Shown piece after piece: positions 1-7,676 of a stretch of DNA of 23,245 nt. The DNA is from SLFT01 sp964493075. GTDB taxonomy: Bacteria > Hydrogenedentota > Hydrogenedentia > Hydrogenedentales > CAITNO01. Position 1 is the first letter of the stretch, and each line of letters opens with the position of its first letter. The position numbers and the translations under genes were made by a program. Under the pieces are notes generated by a model. The model was not told the origin of the DNA, made no database searches, and was given only the letters and a program-made list of their open reading frames with translations. The stretch lies in NCBI GenBank assembly GCA_964493075.1, contig CAZBNU010000048.1, positions 1-23,245 on the forward strand, given 5' to 3'.

Positions 1-1057
1 CCATGCTTTCTACTTCCGTGTCCGGAACCAGGGACTCGCTTGATACTGCGGATGCGCGCTCCCATGCAGGCGTTGCAGTCGCGGGCGGTTTCCTGAATAC
101 AGGCTTTGGCGGGATAGATTTCGTAGAGGGCGCGGTATTCGGGAGGGGTCATGTTGGGCATGAGTACATTGGCGCCGCGCAACAAGCCGAGTTCGCGGCC
201 ATTGGCGAGGTTCAGGGTGGCCAGCGCGGTGGTGCTGGGGATGTTCGCTTCGGGACAAGCCAGCCGTGTGAGGGCAAGCACCTTATAAGTCATCGCTTCC
301 GTGTTGGGAACCTGTTCGCCTTCCGGGGCAAAGGGGAACTCCTTTTTGCCCAGTGGAGTACCCGGATGGGCGATGAACGGGCCTACGCCGATCATGTCGA
401 GATCAAGTTCACGGAACAGGGCGATGTCCTGCGCCACAGAAGTGTAGGTCTGACCCGGAATGCCAATCATGACGCCGCTGCCCGCTTCGTAGCCCAATGC
501 CTTTAACTGGCGCAGAATGGCAGGGCGATCACTGACCGTTTTGCCTTTCGCAGGGGGATGGATGCGCGCGTACAGATCCCTGTTGGAGGTCTCGAAGCGC
601 AGCAAATAGCGGTTTGCGCCTGCTTCGCGCCAGGCTGTCAGGTCTTCCTCGGATCGTTCGCCCAGACTGAGGGTAACCGCCAGTCCGGTTTCACTCTTGA
701 TGGTACGCACCACTTCCGCCATCCAGTCCCGGGTAATGCCGTAATCTTCGCCTGCCTGGATTACCGTGGTGCCGTATCCAAACTGTTTGGCCTGTCGGGC
801 ACATTCCAGAATCTCTTCCGCAGACATGCGATAACGTTGCACGTCCTTGTTTTCGGAGCGCAATCCGCAATAGGCACAACTGCGCGCACATATATTGGAT
901 ATTTCGATGAGGCCGCGCAAGTGTACTTCATCACCTACTGTATCGCGGCGCACCGCGTCGGCGGCAGCCCAGAGTTCTTCGAGGCGGGCTTCATCGGTTT
1001 CGCGTAGCCAGTATTCTGTTTCTTCGAGAGACATATTCAGGAATGCGGTGTGCATGG
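1..1057 (-). CDS. hydE: [FeFe]-hydrogenase maturase HydE (radical SAM), 3' end cut by window edge
   Basis: Radical SAM enzyme that acts with HydG and HydF to build the 2Fe subcluster of the [FeFe]-hydrogenase H-cluster. The first 352 codons are visible and no stop is reached. The SAM-binding cluster motif CX3CX2C is C56, C60, C63 (ICARSCAYCGLR). A second cysteine set, CX7CX2C (ACIQETARDCNAC), lies near the C-terminus and matches the optional second Fe-S site of the Thermotoga enzyme. Since that enzyme is about 350 residues, only the last few codons are probably missing. The ATG at 1057 has a GGAAAG-type ribosome site upstream. The gene is last in the visible maturation cluster, 61 bp after hydF. 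The methylornithine synthase PylB is a related family, but the position beside hydF and hydG makes HydE the clear call. Confidence 0.95.
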
Positions 1058-1118
1058 TTATGAGTTCTTTCCGTGATATGTGATTTCAGGGACGTAAGGG
1101 ACGAAAGTTATTTTGTTG

Positions 1119-2357
1119 TTAAGATTTAACACCATTATGGCTTTGAAATAATTCCAGGGCTGCCGGAAAAGGTTCGAGAGCCCGTTCAAAAATACCGAGG
1201 CTGTACGCGATTGCCAGTCCGTAATTGGTGATGGGCACGCCTGCCTGGCGGCATTTCAGGATGCGGCTGAGCATGGCGCGACGGTTGGCTACACACGCGC
1301 CGCAATGGATAACGAGTTTGTACGGCGACAGGTCAACGGCGAAGTCATGCCCCTGGAACGTGTCAAATTCGAGTTTGCCGCCCACATATTGGGTGAGCCA
1401 TCGCGGTATTTTCACACGGCCTATATCGTCGGCAATGGGATGGTGGCTGCATGATTCGGCTATCAGCACTTTATCGCCCGGCTTAAGGGTTTCAATGGCC
1501 AATGCGCCTGCCACTTGCGCGGTCAGATCGCCTCTGAACCGTGCAAAGAGAATGGAGAAACTGGTGAGTGGAATTTCCGGCGGCGTGTCGGCTGCCACTT
1601 TCAGGAATGCCTGCGAATCGGTGACCACCAGTTTCGGCGGCTTGTTCAGACGGCTCAGGGCATCGCGCAGTTCCCGCTCTTTGGTTACCAGGCAATAGGC
1701 ATCACCGTCCAGCAGGTCGCGGATGCTTTGCACCTGGGGCATGATAAGGCGGCCCTTGGGTGCTTCCTTATCAATGGGCACTACCAGCACGGCCATTTCA
1801 CCGGGACCCACCAGATCGCTCAGGATGGCGGGATGCTCAATAAAATCTGCGGGTGCGGCATCCAGCAACGCCTGTCGAAAATCGAGTACGCCACCGTTTT
1901 CCGAAGCAACCGTTTTCACAGTGCGTATTTTCTTTTCGGCCAGGGATTGAAGGAGAGGTTCATTGGGTTCGCCGAGATCGGTCTTGTTGAACACCACCAC
2001 CACAGGCACATCGCGCCCGTTTAGTTCCTCAAGAATACCGTCTTCAAAGGCTTCCCACCGTCCCGCTTCACAGACGATGACGCCCAGGTCTACCCGGTCG
2101 AATACGGCGCGGGTGCGTTCGTTGCGCAACGCGCCCAATGCGCCCACGTCGTCCAGTCCCGCTGTGTCAATAAACAGCACCGGCCCGAACGGAAGCAGTT
2201 CCATCGGCTTCTCTACGGGGTCTGTGGTTGTACCCGCAAAATCAGAGACAATGGACACCTGTTGGCGTGTTATGGCATTGAGCAGGCTGGACTTGCCTAC
2301 ATTGCGTCTGCCGAAGATGCCTATGTGCAATCGCAGTGATTTGGGAGTGCTACGCAT
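1119..2357 (-). CDS. hydF: [FeFe]-hydrogenase maturation GTPase HydF
   Basis: GTPase and scaffold on which the 2Fe precursor is carried and passed to apo-hydrogenase; 412 residues, normal length for the family. The N-terminal Era/TrmE-like G domain shows the P-loop GRRNVGKSS (residues 16-24), switch-region threonines (AGTTTDP, 41-47), DTAG (64-67) and NKTD (124-127). The C-terminal cluster-binding domain keeps the HydF pattern: C303-x-H305 (ESCSHHP) and HCGAC with C352 and C355. All expected ligands are therefore present. The start at 2357 is supported by AAGGAA seven bases upstream. It lies 77 bp after the aspartase stop and 61 bp before hydE, in the same orientation. Confidence 0.96.
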   Translation of the reverse strand: MRSTPKSLRLHIGIFGRRNVGKSSLLNAITRQQVSIVSDFAGTTTDPVEKPMELLPFGPVLFIDTAGLDDVGALGALRNERTRAVFDRVDLGVIVCEAGRWEAFEDGILEELNGRDVPVVVVFNKTDLGEPNEPLLQSLAEKKIRTVKTVASENGGVLDFRQALLDAAPADFIEHPAILSDLVGPGEMAVLVVPIDKEAPKGRLIMPQVQSIRDLLDGDAYCLVTKERELRDALSRLNKPPKLVVTDSQAFLKVAADTPPEIPLTSFSILFARFRGDLTAQVAGALAIETLKPGDKVLIAESCSHHPIADDIGRVKIPRWLTQYVGGKLEFDTFQGHDFAVDLSPYKLVIHCGACVANRRAMLSRILKCRQAGVPITNYGLAIAYSLGIFERALEPFPAALELFQSHNGVKS

Positions 2358-2434
2358 TGCTGCGTTCCTTATGGGTTTATGTATTTCATGATATTGTCGG
2401 ACGGGTCGGACAGGTCAGACATTTTTTTTACGAT

Positions 2435-3859
2435 TTAGAATCCGAGACGGCATACGGCTTCGGGCGATACCAGTGCGTCGTAGGCCTCCTCTGTCATGAT
2501 ATTTCGGTCGGTTACGTAATTTCGGATGGAGGCTCCCGCAGTTTTGGCCTCTGCAGCGATTTCCGAGGCGCGTTCATATCCCAAGGCTGCAACAAGCGCT
2601 GTAACCGATGCGGTAGCGCCGTCCACATGCTGCCGGCATTGCGCTTCGTTCGCCACAATGTCAGTGATACACTTGCCGCGCAGGAGGGAGCAGGCGTTTG
2701 CCAGCAATTCAAGATCACGCAACAGACAGTCCGCAATGAGGGGTATGAAAGCGTTCAGTTCCAGATTCCCTTGCGAACACGCCAGTGCAATGACCTGGTC
2801 GTCGCCCATAACCTGCATGGCGGCCTGGCTGACTGCTTCGGGAATGACCGGATTTACCTTGCCCGGCATAATCGAAGAACCGGCCTGCATTTTCGGCAGG
2901 AGTATCTCGCCAAAGCCGGCATCCGGCCCTGAACTCATAAGCCGTAAGTCGCCGCTCACCTTGAGCAGAGACACGGCACACGCTTTCAGAATACCGGATA
3001 CCTCCACAAACACATCGGTGTTTTGCGTGGCTTCCACCATGTTTTCAGCGCGTGCAAAGCCAATGCCGGTGTTTTCCCGAAGCACATCTGATACGCGGAA
3101 TATGTATTTTCGCGGCGCGCCCAGTCCTGTGCCAATGGCGGTGCCGCCGAGATTGATGACGCGCAACCGCTCTTCGCATTTGTACACGCGCCAGCGGTCC
3201 CGGGCGAATGCCTCGGCAAAGGCGCTCATGGTACGTCCAAGCGTGGTCAGTACGGCATCCTGCAACTCGGTGCGCCCTACCTTGACTACATGGGAAAAAG
3301 CCTGTTCCTTTTCCTGAAAGGCTTCCTGCAACCCTACCAGCTGTTCTTCAAGTTTGCGCAGCAGGCGTATGGCGGCCAGTTTCAGCGCCGTGGGATAGGT
3401 GTCGTTGGTGGATTGGTGCAGATTGATGTCGTCTAACGGTGAAATGACGGCGTAACTGCCGGGCGTCTCGCCAAGCGTTGCGAGCGCGCGGTTCGCAATC
3501 ACCTCGTTCACATTCATGTTTGTGCTGGTGCCTGCACCGCCCTGAAGCGCATCCACGATGATATGCTCATTCAGGAGTCCCGCTTCCAGTTCACGGCATG
3601 CACGAAAAATGGCCTCCGCTTTGGCAGGATTCTCTGACCACGCACCCAGCGCATGGTTTGTGGTTGCGCAGGCGAGCTTGACCGCGCCATAGGCGCTTAT
3701 CAAAGCCGGATGCACAAGCCGCCCGGACAGAGGGAAGTTGTTCCTGCTTCGCAAGGCATGGATGCCGTAAAGCGCATCACGCGGAACAGAAAATTCGCCC
3801 AGACTGTCCGTTTCAACGCGGCAGTCCGATGCGGGGGTATTGGTACGTTTTTCAATCAT
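2435..3859 (-). CDS. aspA: Aspartate ammonia-lyase (aspartase), embedded in the hyd operon
   Basis: Member of the aspartase/class II fumarase superfamily, predicted to convert L-aspartate to fumarate and ammonium; 474 residues from the ATG at 3859. The family signature GSSIMPGKVNP is at about 327-337, with the flexible catalytic-serine loop. Substrate-binding blocks are TSTNMNVNEVIANRA, QSTNDTYPTA and GRTELQDAV. LQDAV and the INLGGTAIGTGL segment favour aspartase over fumarase, although a glutamate stands where aspartases usually have Q or H after GRT. A GTG six bases upstream (3865) is also in frame, but an AGG sits eight bases before the ATG and only two before the GTG, so I chose the ATG. 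The gene lies 30 bp after the TM1266-family gene and 77 bp before hydF. Aspartases in hydEFG operons are known from other anaerobes; a role in supplying ammonium for the dithiomethylamine bridge is inference. Confidence 0.9.
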   Translation of the reverse strand: MIEKRTNTPASDCRVETDSLGEFSVPRDALYGIHALRSRNNFPLSGRLVHPALISAYGAVKLACATTNHALGAWSENPAKAEAIFRACRELEAGLLNEHIIVDALQGGAGTSTNMNVNEVIANRALATLGETPGSYAVISPLDDINLHQSTNDTYPTALKLAAIRLLRKLEEQLVGLQEAFQEKEQAFSHVVKVGRTELQDAVLTTLGRTMSAFAEAFARDRWRVYKCEERLRVINLGGTAIGTGLGAPRKYIFRVSDVLRENTGIGFARAENMVEATQNTDVFVEVSGILKACAVSLLKVSGDLRLMSSGPDAGFGEILLPKMQAGSSIMPGKVNPVIPEAVSQAAMQVMGDDQVIALACSQGNLELNAFIPLIADCLLRDLELLANACSLLRGKCITDIVANEAQCRQHVDGATASVTALVAALGYERASEIAAEAKTAGASIRNYVTDRNIMTEEAYDALVSPEAVCRLGF

Positions 3860-3889
3860 CGCCACAGCCTGGGTTGTCTTTTGAGGCCA

Positions 3890-4153
3890 TCAATCGTGAT
3901 CAAAAATCATTTCTTTGACTTCAATCCCGTCAATAGTGCTCAGTTTGTCGCGCAGTGCTTCGCATTTTGCCAAGTCGCCGAACATCTCAAGTAACAACAC
4001 GCCGCCGGTGGAACAGAATTTATCGTCCACCTCGTGCAGTCCCAGTCGTGTTTTGATGTAGCAGCCGTATTCCGTCAGCAGTTGTTGCACGCGCACTGCA
4101 TTTTCGCCGCGGTTCTGTACGTGTACGCCTAAAATCTGATGTCTGTTTGTCAT
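3890..4153 (-). CDS. TM1266-family putative iron-only hydrogenase system regulator
   Basis: Small protein of 87 residues from the ATG, matching the TM1266 family found beside hydEFG genes. The start motif (HQILGVHVQNR), the central YIKTRLGLHEV and the glycine-rich STGGVLLLEM are as expected for this small ferredoxin-like/ACT-like fold. No DNA-binding helix-turn-helix is visible, so regulator is a family label rather than something shown here. The open frame begins at a GTG (4156) directly followed by an ATG (4153). GGGAGG lies seven bases before the ATG and four before the GTG, so the ATG is preferred. It is the second gene of the cluster, separated from hydG by about 205 bp containing a palindromic repeat, and 30 bp from the aspartase. 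Confidence 0.88.
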   Translation of the reverse strand: MTNRHQILGVHVQNRGENAVRVQQLLTEYGCYIKTRLGLHEVDDKFCSTGGVLLLEMFGDLAKCEALRDKLSTIDGIEVKEMIFDHD

Positions 4154-4242
4154 CACTTTTCCTCCCGAAGTTGTTGGTAACTTATTTCCGAACTACTGCT
4201 ATTTACACTAAGAAGTTAAATTGATAATAAATCTCTCGCTCT

Positions 4243-4323
4243 CGTCATTGCGAGGAACGAAGCAATCTGAAGTTACATGACAGCCTATACGTTAACGAGA
4301 TTGCTTCGTACTTCGCAGTGACG
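4243..4323. repeat. Interspersed palindromic repeat (GTCATTGCGAGGAACGAAGC type)
   Basis: Two 26-nt arms, 4243-4268 and 4298-4323, are inverted copies matching at 23 of 26 positions, with a 29-nt loop. The arm sequence (GTCATTGCGAGGAACGAAGC and so on) resembles a repeat I recall as scattered between genes in many unrelated bacteria. A short direct repeat ACGTTAACGA occurs at 4289-4298 and 4321-4330, bracketing the right arm. The element lies in the 205-bp space between hydG and the TM1266-family gene. It could form a strong RNA hairpin that changes hydG mRNA stability or read-through. No transposase is nearby. Confidence 0.85.
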
Positions 4324-4359
4324 TTAACGATAATCTTGTTGTTTATTCAACTTGGTTCA

Positions 4360-5751
4360 TTACACATAAACATCGCGTTTGCCGACTCGCACTTGTGTCA
4401 CCAGCGACTCCGCACGGCTGCGTTGTCCCGGCGCCATTTCTGTGAGGACTTTGTCCACGAGCGCATCACCAACTGCCTTGGTTTCCGGAGAGGCATAATG
4501 CTCCAGAAACTCGACAAAGGTACTCATGGCATTGACTTCGCAGTAATGCTTGATAAGGCCGGGTTTGGCGAGGTCCATGAAATCTTGCCCGGTACGTCCC
4601 ATGCGGTAACAACCTGTGCAGAAAGAAGGGATGTACCCCATCTGTGTGATGTCGCGTACCACTTCATCCACGGAACGGTGATCGCCAAGCGAGAACTGGC
4701 TCATTTCGTAGTCTTCCTCGCCGTAACCGCCGGGATTGGTGCGGCTGCCAGCGGAAATCTGAGATACGCCCAGCGCCAGCGTTTCCCTGCGCATTTCCGG
4801 GTTTTCACGGGTGGACATGATGATGCCTGTATAAGGTACGGTCAAGCGCAGGATGGCCACCAGTTTGCGGAAATCCACATCGCTCACCGGCTTGGGCGGA
4901 TGTTCGGAAACTTCTGCGCCCACGGCGGGTTCGATGCGCGGCACGCTGATGGTGTGGCAGCCCACACCAAACTGTTGTTCCAACTGCGCCACATGCTGTA
5001 ATAATGCCAACGTTTCAAAACGCCAGTCATACAAGCCGAAAAGGACGCCAATACCTACGTCATCTATATCCGCTTGCATGGCGCGGCTGATGGCATTCAG
5101 GCGCCAATCAAAATCTCTCTTTTTACCAGCAACATGCACTCTGGAATAGGTGTCGCGATGGTACGTTTCCTGGAACAACTGGTAGGTGCCGATTTTACAT
5201 GCCTTCAATGCGCGAAATTCATCTGTTTCCAGCGGTGCGATGTTCACGTTGACACGGCGTATCTCGCCCCATTCCGATTTTACGCTGTAAACGGTCTCTA
5301 TGCATTTGAAGATATAATTAAGGCCTTCGTTTGGGTACGATTCACCCGCCACCAACAGCACACGCTTATGCCCTTGATCGATCAGCAACTGCGTTTCCTG
5401 GGCAACTTCATCCTGCTTCAATGCACGGCGGTGTACTGCTGGATTTCCGCTGCGGAAAGCACAATAGGTACAGTCGTTACTGCACAGATTGGATACGTAG
5501 AGCGGCGCAAAAAGAACGAGACGTTTGCCGTAGATTTCATCCTTCACGTGTCGTGCAGTCTGGAACAACTCTTCCAACAATTCAGGAGATTCAATGCACA
5601 TCAGCACGGTCGCTTCAGCGGCATCCAGCCCCTTCATTTCTGCGGCCTTGGCGAGTACCTCCCGCACTCGAATTGCATCTTCAGCAGTTGTTTCAAGCGC
5701 GGTTATGATTTTTGATTCATCAATGACTATCGGTTTGATATTTTCAGCCAT
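4360..5751 (-). CDS. hydG: [FeFe]-hydrogenase maturase HydG (radical SAM tyrosine lyase)
   Basis: Cleaves tyrosine to p-cresol and a dehydroglycine fragment that becomes CO and cyanide, and delivers an Fe(CO)2(CN) synthon for the H-cluster. The protein has 463 residues, typical length. The SAM cluster motif CX3CX2C is C90, C94, C97 (NLCSNDCTYCAFR). The C-terminal auxiliary-cluster motif CX2CX22C is complete (C378, C381, C404; CTGCYRMGRTG). The auxiliary site is what separates HydG from the thiamine enzyme ThiH. GGGAGACAAATAC precedes the ATG. This is the first gene of the maturation cluster and is divergent from the methyltransferase at 5968. The 216-bp space between them holds a promoter-like sequence and a palindrome. 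Confidence 0.97.
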   Translation of the reverse strand: MAENIKPIVIDESKIITALETTAEDAIRVREVLAKAAEMKGLDAAEATVLMCIESPELLEELFQTARHVKDEIYGKRLVLFAPLYVSNLCSNDCTYCAFRSGNPAVHRRALKQDEVAQETQLLIDQGHKRVLLVAGESYPNEGLNYIFKCIETVYSVKSEWGEIRRVNVNIAPLETDEFRALKACKIGTYQLFQETYHRDTYSRVHVAGKKRDFDWRLNAISRAMQADIDDVGIGVLFGLYDWRFETLALLQHVAQLEQQFGVGCHTISVPRIEPAVGAEVSEHPPKPVSDVDFRKLVAILRLTVPYTGIIMSTRENPEMRRETLALGVSQISAGSRTNPGGYGEEDYEMSQFSLGDHRSVDEVVRDITQMGYIPSFCTGCYRMGRTGQDFMDLAKPGLIKHYCEVNAMSTFVEFLEHYASPETKAVGDALVDKVLTEMAPGQRSRAESLVTQVRVGKRDVYV

Positions 5752-5804
5752 GTATTTGTCTCCCTGAAGGCTTTTGGTTATGTTGTAAACGGATGCTTTA
5801 ACGG

Positions 5805-5832
5805 ATGATACCTACCAGTCAGTAATATCCAA
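5805..5832 (-). promoter_or_regulatory. Candidate sigma70-type promoter for the hydG operon
   Basis: On the minus strand TTGGAT (5832-5827) and TATCAT (5810-5805) are separated by 16 bases and match the -35/-10 consensus at 4 and 5 of 6 positions. The hydG start is about 50 bases downstream. It is the best-placed promoter-like pair in the divergent region; no transcript evidence exists. Confidence 0.45.
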
Positions 5833-5841
5833 TGTTTTCTT

Positions 5842-5859
5842 TAACACCCGATGGTGTTA
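5842..5859. promoter_or_regulatory. Palindrome upstream of hydG, possible operator
   Basis: TAACACC and GGTGTTA form perfect 7-bp arms around CGAT. The palindrome sits about 10 bp upstream of the candidate hydG -35 box, between the divergent hydG and methyltransferase genes. That place suits an activator, or a shared regulator of both genes. I do not recognise the motif as the site of a named regulator. Confidence 0.4.
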
Positions 5860-5967
5860 GAATATGCCCATTATTTTATCAGCAAAGGCTATAAACCTGT
5901 TAGCAACACGAAAAAAATTGAGTTTGGCGTTTGTGACAGCGCTATTTCTGACACGGGAAAGCAATGA

Positions 5968-6774
5968 ATGAAAAAGAGACAAAACAGAAAAGCCGATTTT
6001 GACGACTGGGCTTTGTATTATGATCTGGTGCATAAGGGGTTGCCGGGCGAGGCGGAATTTTATATTGGGCAGGCATTGAAGCGCGGCGGCGATGTGTTGG
6101 AAATAGGGTGTGGTACGGGACGCATTACGATTCCACTGGCCATGTCCGGATTGGACGTGACAGGTATGGATAATTCGGGGGAGATGCTTGCCCTGTGTCG
6201 CGAAAAAATCAGTCAGGTTGGCGCAATGCCCGGTAAAGTAAAACTTGTGCAGGCGGACATGCGCACCTTTTCGCTCAACAGGACCTTCACGCTGATATTG
6301 ATGAACTACCGTACTTTTATGCATTGCCTGACCCCGCATGATCAGTTGGCGTGCCTGTCGTGTATTTTCAGTCATCTTGATCCTGGCGGCGAACTGTTTT
6401 TTAATGTATGGGCAGCCAAGACCGATGCTCTGCTTCTTTTTCCGTCGGCTTTTCAAGAAGGATCCACCCGTCTGCTTGAAAGTATTCCCGTTCCTGGCGA
6501 GGAAAATGTTCTTGACCATCTTTATACGGCCTGGCGGGATGACTTCCGGCAACTTCTACACGAGCGGCATTGGATGCAGGAAAAGGATGAACAGGGAAAC
6601 CTGCTCTACGAGGAAGAACTTACCATGACCCGTGCCTGGTTTACGCCGAGAGAGATGGAACACCTGTTGAGCCGCGCAGGGTTTGAGATTATCGCATTGC
6701 TGGGAGATTTTGAAGGGGAACCACTCGCGCCGCATCACAAGGAGATGGTGTGGCACGTGCGCCGTCCGAAATAG
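5968..6774 (+). CDS. Class I SAM-dependent methyltransferase
   Basis: Soluble protein of 268 residues with a Rossmann-type methyltransferase fold. Motif I is VLEIGCGTGRI (about 43-53), the acidic residue ending beta-2 is in VTGMDNSGEML (D68), and VQADMRTFSL gives the motif III region. The family usually methylates small molecules; nothing here fixes the substrate. The ATG at 5968 follows GGGAAAG. An earlier ATG at 5964 is in another frame that stops quickly. The gene is divergent from hydG and ends 8 bp from the convergent radical SAM gene, so it is probably transcribed alone. A link with hydrogenase maturation is not implied. Confidence 0.85.
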   Translation: MKKRQNRKADFDDWALYYDLVHKGLPGEAEFYIGQALKRGGDVLEIGCGTGRITIPLAMSGLDVTGMDNSGEMLALCREKISQVGAMPGKVKLVQADMRTFSLNRTFTLILMNYRTFMHCLTPHDQLACLSCIFSHLDPGGELFFNVWAAKTDALLLFPSAFQEGSTRLLESIPVPGEENVLDHLYTAWRDDFRQLLHERHWMQEKDEQGNLLYEEELTMTRAWFTPREMEHLLSRAGFEIIALLGDFEGEPLAPHHKEMVWHVRRPK

Positions 6775-6782
6775 GACCGGGT

Positions 6783-7580
6783 TTATTCTTCCATCTGCTG
6801 TTGTGGGGAAACCAGGTCTTCATTGCTCCAGCGTTCACTGCCCACGCAGAGTTCACCGTTCTCGTACCAGAAGAAATCCACCGTTGACGAGTGGCGCATG
6901 TTGGGACGCTTAAACAGGGTGAAGGGATAATACTGGGAGCGTGCCAGGGCTACGACGGTATTGAATTCCTCGTCCGAAATGCCAAGCAGCGCGGCGTTTG
7001 GCTTGCCGCCCCGCCCTTCAGGGATAAAGCGATACAGATGCCAGGCGTGAAGCCGTCCACCGGAAGCCACATAATCCGCCAGGTTGTTGCCTATATTGAT
7101 AATGCCGTCCAGATTGGCGCGGGAGACCACCGTGGATACTGTCACCACCCGCTGATGCCGCCGCATTTGTTTCAGACGCCGCACCATTAACTCATGGTGT
7201 CCGGAGGTCTCACCGGGAAGAGGACGCAGCTGGTTGTGGATGATTCGGTTGGAGGCGTCCAAGGGAAGCACATAACGGTCTACCCATTGGGGATAGGCGT
7301 CGTCATCGGGCATGGCAATACCGTTGGTGCCGACCTGTACGCAGAAGCCGCGGTCCTTGGCGAGTTTAGCGGCAACAGGAAGGCCGTGTGGCCAGCAGAA
7401 AGGCTCTCCGCCGCCTAACACGATATTATTAAAGCCCCTTTTTTCAAGTTGATCCAGTGTATGTGTATATTGTTCCAGAGACATGCACTCCAAGTGATCA
7501 TCTGTAATACAGAACTGGCAGCGCATGTCGCAATCGGCATGCAACATGAGCACGGCAATAGTTTTAATGCTGGGATTCAT
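6783..7580 (-). CDS. Radical SAM enzyme of unknown substrate, viperin/MoaA-like layout
   Basis: A 265-residue radical SAM protein. The cluster motif is C17, C21, C24 (ADCDMRCQFC), and the SAM-binding GGEP is at 57-60 (LGGGEPF). No C-terminal SPASM or Twitch cysteine set is visible, so it probably carries one cluster. The later segment AWHLYRFIPEGRGG, then GISDEEF and a RPNMRHSS block, recalls the spacing of the W-P-G-N, DEEF and N-M-S elements of viperin-like enzymes. That resemblance is by eye only, and no nucleotide kinase gene is adjacent. The ATG at 7580 has GGAG five bases upstream; an in-frame GTG at 7586 is less likely. It follows the DUF1080 gene by 96 bp on the same strand. Confidence 0.8.
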   Translation of the reverse strand: MNPSIKTIAVLMLHADCDMRCQFCITDDHLECMSLEQYTHTLDQLEKRGFNNIVLGGGEPFCWPHGLPVAAKLAKDRGFCVQVGTNGIAMPDDDAYPQWVDRYVLPLDASNRIIHNQLRPLPGETSGHHELMVRRLKQMRRHQRVVTVSTVVSRANLDGIINIGNNLADYVASGGRLHAWHLYRFIPEGRGGKPNAALLGISDEEFNTVVALARSQYYPFTLFKRPNMRHSSTVDFFWYENGELCVGSERWSNEDLVSPQQQMEE

Positions 7581-7676
7581 TATCACTCCATGTAATAAGG
7601 ACCCTTCGGGCCTGTATGCAAAAATAAACGAAACACCCCCGGTAGACTTGATTCATAACGGGCTGCAATGCGTCGT

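Noticed and set aside
3..1083. Plus-strand open frames over hydE (3-506, 558-1007, 895-1083)
   Set aside because: They are antisense shadows; the minus strand encodes a full HydE with both cysteine motifs.
1..5751. A [FeFe]-hydrogenase structural gene in the window
   Set aside because: No H-cluster motifs (TSCCPxW, MPCxxKxxE, ExMACxxGCxxGGGxP) were seen on either strand; only maturases are here.
5857..6552. 231-codon minus-strand frame over the methyltransferase
   Set aside because: It is antisense to a clear SAM methyltransferase with motif I, and shows no domain of its own.
6783..7580. Calling the radical SAM gene an antiviral prokaryotic viperin
   Set aside because: The resemblance is limited to element spacing, there is no adjacent nucleotide kinase and no defence genes lie nearby, so the functional name is not supported.
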